DNA of 64,000 bases from CAWGOF01 sp963824225 (GTDB lineage: Bacteria > Acidobacteriota > Polarisedimenticolia > Polarisedimenticolales > Polarisedimenticolaceae). Positions 39,762-48,044 of the stretch are shown here, piece after piece; within the stretch, counting starts at the first letter, position 1; every line of letters starts with the position of its first letter. Position numbers and translations under genes: made by a program. The notes under the pieces are model-generated. The model did no database searches and was not told where the DNA came from. It saw only the letters and a program-made list of their open reading frames with translations. The stretch lies in contig CAWGOF010000002.1 of the NCBI GenBank assembly GCA_963824225.1, positions 434,001 to 498,000 of the forward strand. Direction: 5' to 3'.

Positions 39762-40316
39762 GTGCAGAACTCGGCCAAGAACAAGCTCGACTATCGAGAC
39801 CTGCTGGCCACCCCCGACGACGGCAAGCGCTACGAGCTGCTGGACGGGGAGCTCTGCGTGACACCGGCACCGAGCCCGGATCACCAGCGGATCGTCCTCG
39901 GCTTGACCCTGAGCTTGGTCGAGCACTGCCGCGAGCGCGGCATCGGGGAAGTGTTCATCTCTCCCGTCGATGTCATCCTCACGGAGCGCGACGTCGTCGA
40001 ACCGGACGTCTTGGTCGCGAAGGATCCATGTCAGGTTTCGAAGCGCGGAATCGAGGGACCGCCGGCTCTCGCGGTCGAGGTGCTGTCGCCGACCACGCGT
40101 GACAGCGACCGAACCGTCAAAGCGCAGCGTTACGCGCGTCTCCGCATCCCACACTACTGGATCGTGGATCCGGACGAGCAGCGAATCGAGTGCTTCCGCG
40201 AGCGCGAAGGAGCCTACGAGCGGATCGTGACCGTGGAACGCGATCAGACCCTGACTCATCCGGACTGGCCGGGGCTGCGTATCGACCTCGCCAACCTGTG
40301 GCGCGGCGGCCGCTGA
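39762..40316 (+). CDS. Uma2-family (DUF820) PD-(D/E)XK nuclease-like protein
   Basis: 184 residues from GTG at 39762. YELLDGELCVTPAPSPDHQRI opens the fold; VVEPDVLV and AVEVLSPTTRDSD provide the Asp and Glu-x-(Lys-like) catalytic positions, and YWIVDPDEQRIECF closes the core. The family is widespread, often multi-copy, and its biological target is unsettled. It is convergent with an ABC permease gene 6 bases away. The 212 bases upstream hold no further gene that can be supported. Confidence 0.85.
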   Translation: MQNSAKNKLDYRDLLATPDDGKRYELLDGELCVTPAPSPDHQRIVLGLTLSLVEHCRERGIGEVFISPVDVILTERDVVEPDVLVAKDPCQVSKRGIEGPPALAVEVLSPTTRDSDRTVKAQRYARLRIPHYWIVDPDEQRIECFREREGAYERIVTVERDQTLTHPDWPGLRIDLANLWRGGR

Positions 40317-40322
40317 TGATCG

Positions 40323-41525
40323 TCACTCCGTCCGCAGCGCCTCGATCGGATCGAGACGTGCCGCGCGTCGCGCCGGGAGCACGCCGCTCGCGAGACCCAC
40401 GACCAGGCTGACCAGGATCGCCGCCACGACGTAGCGCAACGGTGTGTCGACGGGGAGCCCGGGAAGCAGCAGCTGGCTCAGCCTGGCGATGCCGACCCCG
40501 ACCGCGACGCCACTCGCCCCGCCGATCGTCGACAGCAACGCGGCCTCGACCAGGAACAACGACAGCACCTGCCCGCGCGTCGCACCGATCGAGAGCGCGA
40601 GGCCGATCTCCGACGTCCGCTCGTTCACACCGATCCACATCATCGTCAGGATGCCGATCGCGCCCACGACGAGCGAGATGCCGGCGATCCCGCCGACCGC
40701 GACGGAGACGATCCCCAGCACGCGCCCGAACACGTCGAGCATCTCGGTCTGGGTCGTCACCGTGAAATCCTCTTCGCCCCGGTGGCGCTCGGTGAGCAGC
40801 GCCCGCATCTTGTCCCGCACGTCGAGCGCGTCGGCGCCGAGCGCGAACCGGACGTCGATCTCGTACAGCCCGTCGCGGTTGAACAGCGTCTCGGCCTGGG
40901 ACACGGGGATGTAGACGCGGTCGTCGAGGTCGAACCCCAGGAGCTCGCCCTTGGGCTCCATCACGCCGATGACCTGGAACCGTCGTCCGCCGACGCGCAC
41001 GTGCTGGCCCAGCGCATTCGCGTCGCCGAACAGCTCGCGCTTGAGCTTCGGCGCGAGCACGGCGACCGTTCCGCCCTGCCGCGGGTCGCCGGGGGGCAGA
41101 AACGCCCCCTGGCGCACCTCGAACCGGAACACGAGCGGCACCTCGTGATTCACCCCGACGACAAGCACGTTCCGCGCGCGCCCCGCGCCCTCGACGCGCG
41201 CCGTGCCGGCGATCAGCGGGACCACGGCCTCGATCTCGGGGATGCGCCGCAACGCCTCCGCGTCCTCGACGGTCAGCTTGCGCACGGTCGTCCCGAGCGC
41301 ACCGGGGAGCCCGCTCGTCTCGACCTTGCCCGGATGGGTCGTGATGATGTTCGTCCCGAACGACGTGAACTGGTCGAACACGTAGCGCTTCACCCCCTCC
41401 CCGATCGACGTCAAGAGAATGACCGACGCGATCCCGATCAGGATGCCGAGCATCGTCAGGAAAGAGCGCAGGCGGTGGCCGGCGATCGACCCGAGGGCCA
41501 GGCGGGCGACGTCCGCGGTCTTCAC
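40323..41525 (-). CDS. MacB/FtsX-type ABC permease (exporter 2, second permease)
   Basis: 400 residues from GTG at 41525, overlapping the previous stop (GTGA). N-terminal helix (HRLRSFLTMLGILIGIASVI), MacB periplasmic core and three C-terminal helices; coupling loop NERTSEIGLALSIGATRGQV and family tail PARRAARLDPIEALRTE. Longer open frames upstream overlap the neighbour. With the adjacent permease it forms the membrane part of an exporter whose likely ATPase and adaptor lie 4 kb upstream. Confidence 0.9.
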   Translation of the reverse strand: MKTADVARLALGSIAGHRLRSFLTMLGILIGIASVILLTSIGEGVKRYVFDQFTSFGTNIITTHPGKVETSGLPGALGTTVRKLTVEDAEALRRIPEIEAVVPLIAGTARVEGAGRARNVLVVGVNHEVPLVFRFEVRQGAFLPPGDPRQGGTVAVLAPKLKRELFGDANALGQHVRVGGRRFQVIGVMEPKGELLGFDLDDRVYIPVSQAETLFNRDGLYEIDVRFALGADALDVRDKMRALLTERHRGEEDFTVTTQTEMLDVFGRVLGIVSVAVGGIAGISLVVGAIGILTMMWIGVNERTSEIGLALSIGATRGQVLSLFLVEAALLSTIGGASGVAVGVGIARLSQLLLPGLPVDTPLRYVVAAILVSLVVGLASGVLPARRAARLDPIEALRTE

Positions 41526-42733
41526 GCGCGGCGGCCAGCGAGCGCGATCTTGGGGTCGAGGCGCGCCGCGCGCCGCGCCGGGATCGCCCCGAACCCGAGG
41601 CCGACGGCGACCGCCACGATCACCCCGGAGAGAACAGCCCAGCCCGGGGGATGCGCCGGAAACGTGGACCAGATCCCGCGTACGACGGCCGCAAGCCCGT
41701 AGCCGGCGACGATCCCCACGACGCCCCCGATCGCCGACAGCAACGTCGCCTCGACGAGGAACAGCGCGAGGACCTGCCCGCGCGCCGCGCCGATGGCCCG
41801 CAGGAGCCCGATCTCCGCCGTGCGCTCGCTCACCGAGACGAGCATCACGTTCATGATCCCAATCCCGGCGACCGCGAGCGAGACGGCGGCGATCGCCGCG
41901 AGCGCAAAGGTGAGGACGTTCAGGATCTTCTCGAGCGACGCGATCACCGAGTCCTGCCGGATGATCGTGACGTCGTCGACGCCATCGTGGCGCTCGCGCA
42001 GGATCGACACGATGTCGTCGGCCGCGGCTTCGACCTCCTCGTTCGTCCGCACCTCGACGAAGATCCGGAACAGGCTGCGCTCGTCGAACAGGGCCAGGGC
42101 CGCCGAAACCGGGATGTCGACGATCTCGTCGAGGTCCATGCCCAGGGACATGCCGCGGGGCGCGTTGACGCCGATGACCTTGAACCGCTCCTCGCCGATG
42201 CGCAGCACCTCCCCCAGCGGGTTCGCACCGTCGAACAGCTCGCGCTCGATCGTCGCCCCGATGACGCACACGCGGGCGCTGCGGTCGACCTCCTCGTCGG
42301 GCAGGAACCGCCCGATCGACACCTGGATCTTGCGGATCTTCTGGAACTCGGCCGTCGTGCCGACGACCGTCACCTCGCGCATCCGGCCACCGTGCGAGGC
42401 CGTTGTCGTGCCGAGCGAGATCGGGGCCACGCGCATGATCCGCGGCGACCGTCGCGCGAGCGCATGGGCGTCGGCGAGTGTCAAGTCGTGCGCCGCCTCG
42501 CTGAACAGCGGCGCTTCGCCCTCGGTCTCGGTCTTCCCCGGAACGACGATGATCAGGTTCGAGCCCAGGGCCGCGAACTCGCCGGCGATGTACCGCCGGG
42601 CCCCCTCCCCGAGGCTCGTGAGCAGCATCACCGAGGCGACACCGATCGCCACCCCGGTGAGCGAGAGGCCCGAGCGGAGCCGGTGGCCCGAGAGCGCACG
42701 GGTCGAGAAGCGCAGCACGTCGGGCGCGTTCAT
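41522..42733 (-). CDS. MacB/FtsX-type ABC permease (exporter 2, first permease)
   Basis: 403 residues from ATG at 42733 (MNAPDVLRFSTRALSGHRLR). Four-helix MacB topology with loop SERTAEIGLLRAIGAARGQ and tail PARRAARLDPKIALAGRRA. The periplasmic domain (about 45-275) contains the MacB core pattern ITIIVVPGKTE...GGRMREVTVVG. Translation is coupled to the following permease. It starts 44 bases downstream of an FHA gene on the same strand, so it may be transcribed with it. Confidence 0.9.
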   Translation of the reverse strand: MNAPDVLRFSTRALSGHRLRSGLSLTGVAIGVASVMLLTSLGEGARRYIAGEFAALGSNLIIVVPGKTETEGEAPLFSEAAHDLTLADAHALARRSPRIMRVAPISLGTTTASHGGRMREVTVVGTTAEFQKIRKIQVSIGRFLPDEEVDRSARVCVIGATIERELFDGANPLGEVLRIGEERFKVIGVNAPRGMSLGMDLDEIVDIPVSAALALFDERSLFRIFVEVRTNEEVEAAADDIVSILRERHDGVDDVTIIRQDSVIASLEKILNVLTFALAAIAAVSLAVAGIGIMNVMLVSVSERTAEIGLLRAIGAARGQVLALFLVEATLLSAIGGVVGIVAGYGLAAVVRGIWSTFPAHPPGWAVLSGVIVAVAVGLGFGAIPARRAARLDPKIALAGRRA

Positions 42734-42777
42734 GACGTCTGGGAGTGTAGCGGACCGACGGGTCGGAGGGTCGCTCG

Positions 42778-43221
42778 TCAGGGCTCGACTGCAGGATCGA
42801 AGTCCGCTCCCTGCGCCTGAGCTGGCCCTGGCGCGGTCGCACGGCGGAACTTGCCGGCCAGAACGAGCAGCCGCACGCCACCGATCTCGATCTCGTCCAG
42901 GTGCCGCACACGCTGGGCCGTCCCGGGGCGTACCTGGCGCCGATTGATGCGCGTCCCGTTGCGACTCCCCAGGTCGGCGATCGTGCACACCGACGCCTCG
43001 ACCCGCAGCACGCAGTGGCGCTTGCTGATCGTCTCGTCCTCGACGACGAAGTCCGCTTCGACCTCGCGGCCGATGACCGTCTCGCGACGCTCGATCCGAT
43101 GGGTCAGCGTCGGGTCGTCTCCGTCGACGACGGCGAGCACGAAAACGTAAGGCGCGTTGAACGGCGGCTTCGTGCGCTCGCGCTCGGCGGTCTGCATGCT
43201 GTCGAGCACCGGTCGGGACAT
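42778..43221 (-). CDS. FHA-domain protein
   Basis: 147 residues from ATG at 43221. The FHA fold spans about 35-120: VIGREVEADFVVEDETISKRHCVLR, then DLGSRNGTRIN, giving the Gly-Arg, Ser-x-x-His and Asn-Gly residues that bind phosphothreonine. The tail is low-complexity Ala/Pro. It is divergent from the FHA-kinase gene set across 113 bases and directly precedes the exporter permeases on its own strand, so it may link phospho-signalling to transport. Confidence 0.88.
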   Translation of the reverse strand: MSRPVLDSMQTAERERTKPPFNAPYVFVLAVVDGDDPTLTHRIERRETVIGREVEADFVVEDETISKRHCVLRVEASVCTIADLGSRNGTRINRRQVRPGTAQRVRHLDEIEIGGVRLLVLAGKFRRATAPGPAQAQGADFDPAVEP

Positions 43222-43334
43222 CGACGTCGAATGTGCGGACCGCTCGAGCTTCCGTCAAGCGCAGCGGCTGCGCTTGACTTCCCCCGTCCTGGGGCCTACC
43301 TCATCCCCAGGGGATTGGGCGAGAGGAACCTCAC

Positions 43335-43745
43335 ATGAAGGACGGCTTCACGAAGCGTCTCGACCGACCAGCCAAGACGCGGGGAGCGACGGGACAGCTC
43401 CTGCGCGATTTCGACGTGCGTCTCGTCGCCGTCGCCGGCCCCGCGGCCGGAACTTCCTACGCCGTGAACCGCGAGCGCATCGTGCTCGGCCGAGGGCCGG
43501 GCGTCGACCACGCGTTCGACGACCGCGCGATGTCGCGCCAGCACGCGGTGCTCGAAGCGCCGGGTACCGCCCTCATGGTGCGCGACCTGGGGAGCACGAA
43601 CGGCATCTCGGTCAACGGTACCGTCGTCCCGTCGGCCGAGCTGCACCACGGCGATCGCCTGCAGCTCGGGACGTGGGCGTTCCAGATCCTGATCGAGGCC
43701 CGCTCGGCCGCGCCCGACGCGTACGAGCTGTCCGTCGACGTCTGA
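43335..43745 (+). CDS. FHA-domain protein encoded before a Ser/Thr kinase
   Basis: 136 residues from ATG at 43335. FHA core: VLGRGPGVDHAFDDRAMSRQHAVLE and DLGSTNGISVNG, with all phosphothreonine-contact residues. It ends 19 bases before the kinase gene, making it the likely partner or readout of that kinase. It differs in sequence from the divergent FHA protein at 42778-43221. Confidence 0.88.
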   Translation: MKDGFTKRLDRPAKTRGATGQLLRDFDVRLVAVAGPAAGTSYAVNRERIVLGRGPGVDHAFDDRAMSRQHAVLEAPGTALMVRDLGSTNGISVNGTVVPSAELHHGDRLQLGTWAFQILIEARSAAPDAYELSVDV

Positions 43746-43764
43746 GCTCGGCCCCGGAACACGA

Positions 43765-45165
43765 GTGGCCAAGGAGCCGGCTGTGCCGCCCCAGCCGAAG
43801 AAGGTCGGCAACTTCGAGATCCTGCGCGAGATCGGGCAGGGCGGCATGGGCGTCGTGCACCTGGCCCGCCAGCCGATGCTCGATCGCCTGGTGGCGCTGA
43901 AGAAAATCCGCGAGGACCTGGTCTCGGACGCGAGCGCGCGCAAGCGGTTCGAGCGCGAGGCCCGCGCCGCGGCCGCCGTGCAGCACCAGAACGTCGTCGC
44001 CGTGTACGACTGCTTCGAAGTTCGCGGCGCGCTGTACATCGCTCAGGAGCTGGTGAACGGCGAGGACCTCGCCGCCGTGCTCGGCAGGACGCGCAAGCTC
44101 GAGCCACGCCTCGCGGCGCTCGTGGCGCTCGAGGTCGCGCGAGGCCTCGAGGAGATCCACGCCCGCGGCGTCGTGCATCGAGACCTCAAGCCGGCGAACG
44201 TGCTGCTCGGCGCAGGGGGCGAGGTCAAGATCGCCGACTTCGGGATCGCGCTCGAGGGGTGCGGGGACGGCCTGACGCGTCCGGGGACGATGGTCGGCTC
44301 CTTACCCTACATGGCCCCCGAGCAGATCCTGGGCGAGAACGTAGATTACCGCAGCGATCTGTTCCTGCTCGGCATGCTGCTGTACGAGATGCTCGTCGGC
44401 GACCCGCCGTTCCGCGAGTCCGAGGCCGGCGCCGGCGACACGCTGCTCGACCGCATGCGCAACGACACGTACGTCGCGCCGCGGACCCGGGATCGATCGA
44501 TACCCCTGCGGCTCGACTGGCTCGTGCGGTCATGTCTCCACGGCCGTCCGTCTCGACGCATCGGATCGGCCACGGCAGTGCGCCGGCGGCTCGAGCGGTT
44601 CGTCGGCCCACTCTCCTCGGCCGACTGCCGGCGCGAGATCGCCATCTGGCTGTGGCAACGCGGCGTTCTCGCCGTGGTCGACGAGACGACGGCGCCGCGC
44701 CCGATCCCGCAGACCACGCCCGGTGCCGCGGGGCTCTCGCCGCGCCTCAAGCCCGCGGCAACAGCCGCGGCGATCCTCGCCGGGGTCGCAACGCTCGTGC
44801 TCGTCGTCGGGCATCTCGGCTCACGAGCGCCTGAGCGGCCGAGCGAGCGCCCCGCCGCTGCGGCGGCCGCCGCAGCGGCGGCCGAGATGCGCGCCGCGCC
44901 TTCGCGAGCGAAGCTCGCGCCCGCAGCCAAGCCCGCTCCGCCGGCCGGGCGCGTGCGCGTCGTCGCCTGGCCGTGGGCGCAGGTGCGCATCGGCGAAGCC
45001 GCGCCGTTCTTCACTCCACGCGCCGACCCGGTGCTCGTCGCGCCGGGGACGCACAAGGTCGTGTTCGAGCATAGCCGCTTCGGACGGGCCGAGCAGACGA
45101 TCGAGGTCCGGCCCGGACAGGAGCTCGTCGTGCGCCACGACTTCGTCGAACGCGAGGCATCGTGA
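43765..45165 (+). CDS. Membrane-anchored Hanks-type Ser/Thr protein kinase with PEGA-like C-terminus
   Basis: 466 residues from GTG at 43765. Kinase elements: glycine loop IGQGGMGVVHLA (23-34), Lys46 in VALKKI, HRDLKPAN (138-145), DFG (158-160) and APE (184-186). A membrane helix (about 331-350) separates the cytosolic kinase from a periplasmic Ala/Pro linker and a PEGA-like repeat (about 405-460, VLVAPGTHKVVFEHSRFG). The gene overlaps the following LysM gene (GTGA). The LysM partner suggests it senses the cell wall. Confidence 0.92.
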   Translation: MAKEPAVPPQPKKVGNFEILREIGQGGMGVVHLARQPMLDRLVALKKIREDLVSDASARKRFEREARAAAAVQHQNVVAVYDCFEVRGALYIAQELVNGEDLAAVLGRTRKLEPRLAALVALEVARGLEEIHARGVVHRDLKPANVLLGAGGEVKIADFGIALEGCGDGLTRPGTMVGSLPYMAPEQILGENVDYRSDLFLLGMLLYEMLVGDPPFRESEAGAGDTLLDRMRNDTYVAPRTRDRSIPLRLDWLVRSCLHGRPSRRIGSATAVRRRLERFVGPLSSADCRREIAIWLWQRGVLAVVDETTAPRPIPQTTPGAAGLSPRLKPAATAAAILAGVATLVLVVGHLGSRAPERPSERPAAAAAAAAAAEMRAAPSRAKLAPAAKPAPPAGRVRVVAWPWAQVRIGEAAPFFTPRADPVLVAPGTHKVVFEHSRFGRAEQTIEVRPGQELVVRHDFVEREAS

Positions 45166-46130
45166 GCCGCATCGCGCTCGTCGCGCTCGCGCTCGCGACC
45201 GTGGTCGCGGCTTCGCACGCTGCCGCGGGCGAGCGCCGGCACGTCGTCCAGGCCGGCGAGTCGGCGTCGGCGATCGCCGAGCGCGAGTACGGGGACCGGC
45301 GGCTGGGGGACCTGCTCCTCGCCTACAACGGACGTCGCGGCGCGATGATTCACCCGGGCGAAACGCTGCGCGTTCCGTTCTGCGAGGTGCACCGCGTGCG
45401 GGCGGGCGACTCGTGGTCGGCGCTGACGAAGAAATACATGAACGACACGTCGGGCTGGCGCGCCGTGGCCCGGGTGAACGGGCTTGCTCCGAACGAGCCA
45501 TTGCGCGTCGGGCAGGAGCTCGTGTTCCCGGTCGTGCTCGAAACGAAGCTCGAGCGCGGGGCCACGCTCGCGACCCTGGCCGAGCGCTACTACGGTGATC
45601 CGGCGCGCGGCCGCTTGCTCCAGGAGTTCAACGGCCTCGACGATCCGCGGCGCCTGGCGGTCGGAGCCCCGGTGCGCGTGCCGCTCACCACGTTTCGACA
45701 GCGCGCGCCCGTGAAGGCCAAGCCACCCGCACCGACGCCCAAGCCGCGGCCGCCTGCGGTCGCAGTGGTCGCAGCACCGCCGCCGACGCCGACGCCCGCA
45801 CCGATCCCGTCTCCCGAGCCCGCCACGCCCGTCTCGGTCTTCGGCGCCGATCTCGCGTCGGCGGAGGACGAGTTCCGTCGCGGCGCGTTCGACGACGCGA
45901 TCGCCCTTCTCGAGGAGCTGCGCGAGCCGGTGACCCTGCACGGCACCGCGGCCGAGCGCCGCTCGCTCCTGCGCTTGCTCGCGTTCGTCTACGTCGCGTT
46001 CGACAACGCCGAGGAGGCCTGCGCGGCCTACGGTGCCCTGACCCGGATCGACACGGCACCGGTGCTCGACCCGGATCTCGTCTCGCCGAAGATCCGCCAG
46101 CTGCTCGCGGCCTGCGTGTCCCCGGCCTGA
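45162..46130 (+). CDS. Exported triple-LysM protein with TPR-like C-terminus
   Basis: 322 residues from GTG at 45162, four bases inside the kinase gene. Signal peptide to about residue 22 (cleavage near AAAG). Three LysM units: HVVQAGESASAIAEREYGD, HRVRAGDSWSALTKKYMND and a weaker TKLERGATLATLAERYYGD. A Pro/Ala linker leads to about 90 residues with a TPR-like helical pattern (AEDEFRRGAFDDAIALLEELRE). LysM binds peptidoglycan, so the kinase-LysM pair looks like a cell-wall-sensing unit. It stops 3 bases from a convergent ABC ATPase gene. Confidence 0.85.
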   Translation: MSRIALVALALATVVAASHAAAGERRHVVQAGESASAIAEREYGDRRLGDLLLAYNGRRGAMIHPGETLRVPFCEVHRVRAGDSWSALTKKYMNDTSGWRAVARVNGLAPNEPLRVGQELVFPVVLETKLERGATLATLAERYYGDPARGRLLQEFNGLDDPRRLAVGAPVRVPLTTFRQRAPVKAKPPAPTPKPRPPAVAVVAAPPPTPTPAPIPSPEPATPVSVFGADLASAEDEFRRGAFDDAIALLEELREPVTLHGTAAERRSLLRLLAFVYVAFDNAEEACAAYGALTRIDTAPVLDPDLVSPKIRQLLAACVSPA

Positions 46131-46133
46131 GCC

Positions 46134-46814
46134 TCAACCGGGAGCGTCCGGCTCCTTTACCGCCGCACCGTCGACCAGGCGCAGCTGGCGTCGCGCCCGC
46201 GCGCCGACCTCCGGATCGTGCGTGACGACGACGAGCGTCAGCCCATCGGCGTTCATGCGCTCGAGCAGCTCGACCACCTCGCGTCCCGACTTCGTGTCCA
46301 GGTTTCCCGTGGGCTCGTCGGCGAGCAAGATCGACGGGCCCATCACGACCGCGCGGGCGATCGCCACGCGCTGGCGCTCGCCACCCGACAGCTGGTCCGG
46401 GCGATGTTCCACGCGCTCGGCGAGCCCCACGGCGTCGAGCGCGCGCCGGGCCCGCTCGGCCCGCTCGGCCTGGGCCACCTCGGCGAAGATCATCGGCAGC
46501 TCGACGTTGGCCTGCGCCGTCAGCCGCGGCACGAGGTGGAACGTCTGGAACACGAAGCCGATCTTGTGCCGCCGCACGAGCGAGAGCTGAGTGTCGTCGA
46601 GCCCCGCGACCTCCTGGCCGTCGAGGCGGTACGAACCGCTGGTCGGTCGATCGAGACACCCGAGGATCGTCAGTAGCGTCGTCTTGCCCGATCCCGAGGG
46701 ACCCATGATCGCCAGGTAGTCGCCGGCGGGCACCTCGAGGTCGATCCCCCGCAGCGCTTCGACGGGTCGGCCCCCGACCTCGAACGTCCGGGAAACACGG
46801 GTCAGCGAGATCAT
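46134..46814 (-). CDS. ABC transporter ATP-binding protein, MacB/LolD type (exporter 2)
   Basis: 226 residues from ATG at 46814. Walker A GPSGSGKTT, FVFQTFHLVPR, signature LSGGERQRVAIARA, Walker B ILLADEPTGNLD, H-loop VVTHD. The adaptor gene upstream overlaps it (46811-46814). The permeases it would drive are probably those at 40323-42733; no other permease gene is adjacent. This separation by an oppositely oriented signalling block is unusual. Confidence 0.92.
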   Translation of the reverse strand: MISLTRVSRTFEVGGRPVEALRGIDLEVPAGDYLAIMGPSGSGKTTLLTILGCLDRPTSGSYRLDGQEVAGLDDTQLSLVRRHKIGFVFQTFHLVPRLTAQANVELPMIFAEVAQAERAERARRALDAVGLAERVEHRPDQLSGGERQRVAIARAVVMGPSILLADEPTGNLDTKSGREVVELLERMNADGLTLVVVTHDPEVGARARRQLRLVDGAAVKEPDAPG

Positions 46815-47962
46815 TTCAGGGCCGTGGCCGCCTCGCGCGCCCGCGCGCCCTCCTTGACCTCGGCCCGGTCGAGCGACACGACGACGCGCTGGCCCTCGGT
46901 GAGGCCCGAGGTGATCTCGGCGAACTCCCAGTTCTCGAGGCCGACCGTCACGGCCTGGGCCACGAGACGATCCTCGTCGAGCACGAGCACGCGCTTACGC
47001 TCGAGAACGGCGTACGCTGGCACACGGAGAACGTCCGGGTGCACCTCGAGGATCACCTCGACGTCGGCCGACCCGCCCGGGGGCAGGCTCTTCGCGAACG
47101 CCGCGTCATCGAGCGTGGCCTCGACCTCGTACGTGCGGCTCTGCTCCGCGACGTCGAGGATGTACGGCGCGACACGGGTCAACCGCCCGGGAAACGATCG
47201 TCCGGGGAACGCATCGAGCGTGACCCGTACCGCCTGACCGACCTTGACCCGCTCGCGGTCGACCTCGTCGAGTGGCGCGCTGATGTAGATCGCCTCGGCA
47301 TCGATCAGGTCGATCACGGACGGCATCGGCAGGCCGGGGGGCGACGGCGAGATCCACTCGCCGCGCTCAACCGTTCGCTCGGCGACGACGCCGTCGAACG
47401 GGGCCCGGAGCACCGTCTTTGCCAGCTCCGTGCGCACGACATCGACCTCGGACGCGAGCTGGCTCGAGCGCGCCCGCGCCGCCTCACACGACGCCGCCGT
47501 CGCGTCTTTGCGGTTGCGCGACTGGTCGAGCATCTGCTCCGACACGACCCGATCGCGTGCCAAATCTTCGGCCCGCGTCAGCTCTCGCACCGCGAGCTCC
47601 GCCGCGAGACACGCTTCTTTTACGCCCTCGTCCGCGGCAGCGACGGCGCGCTCGGCCTGCACCACGCGCGCCCGGTACTCCGTGTCGTCGATCCGCAGCA
47701 GTACCTGCCCGGCGACGACGCGATCACCCGTCTCGACCTGCACCTCGGCCACCCGGCCGCCGAGCGCCGGGCTGAGCTTCGCTCGATGGCGCGTCATGAT
47801 CGTCCCGGCCTTGCTGTTCGTCACCGTGTCCTCGACCGGCCCGCGCGCGACGACGAACACGGTCACCGGAACGGGCTTGGGACGGAACAGCGTGTAGCGC
47901 AGGGTGACCCCCGACGCCACGATGACCAGGACCACGGCGAGACGCTTCGCCAGGCGACGCAC
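46811..47962 (-). CDS. HlyD/MacA-type periplasmic adaptor subunit (exporter 2)
   Basis: 383 residues from ATG at 47962. One membrane anchor (about 7-22), lipoyl half-motif ALGGRVAEVQVETGDRVVAG, alpha-hairpin (about 95-165) and returning lipoyl VLRAPFDGVVAERTVERGE, then beta-barrel and membrane-proximal domains. It is followed directly by the ATPase gene. It resembles the adaptor of exporter 1 in layout but is clearly diverged. A nested hairpin lies 20 bases upstream of its start. Confidence 0.9.
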   Translation of the reverse strand: MRRLAKRLAVVLVIVASGVTLRYTLFRPKPVPVTVFVVARGPVEDTVTNSKAGTIMTRHRAKLSPALGGRVAEVQVETGDRVVAGQVLLRIDDTEYRARVVQAERAVAAADEGVKEACLAAELAVRELTRAEDLARDRVVSEQMLDQSRNRKDATAASCEAARARSSQLASEVDVVRTELAKTVLRAPFDGVVAERTVERGEWISPSPPGLPMPSVIDLIDAEAIYISAPLDEVDRERVKVGQAVRVTLDAFPGRSFPGRLTRVAPYILDVAEQSRTYEVEATLDDAAFAKSLPPGGSADVEVILEVHPDVLRVPAYAVLERKRVLVLDEDRLVAQAVTVGLENWEFAEITSGLTEGQRVVVSLDRAEVKEGARAREAATALK

Positions 47963-47981
47963 CCGCGGATACTACACGACC

Positions 47982-48043
47982 GAAACGGGGACACTCATCG
48001 TTTGTGCCTCATTTGAGGCCGAAACGAAGAGTGTCCCCGTTTC
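47982..48043. repeat. Nested 62-bp hairpin between imuB and the adaptor gene
   Basis: Three stacked inverted repeats: 15-bp arms 47982-47996 / 48029-48043 (GAAACGGGGACACTC and complement), 6-bp arms TCGTTT / AAACGA, and GCCTC / GAGGC around ATTT. It directly follows the imuB stop. The core AAACGGGGAC / GTCCCCGTTT recurs at 57720-57740, pointing to a REP-like repeat family rather than a simple terminator; no U-run follows. Confidence 0.8.
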
Positions 48044-48044
48044 C

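Noticed and set aside
47982..48043. Nested hairpin read as a standard terminator of imuB
   Set aside because: No U-run follows and the arm core recurs elsewhere, which fits a repeat family better; termination as a side role cannot be excluded.
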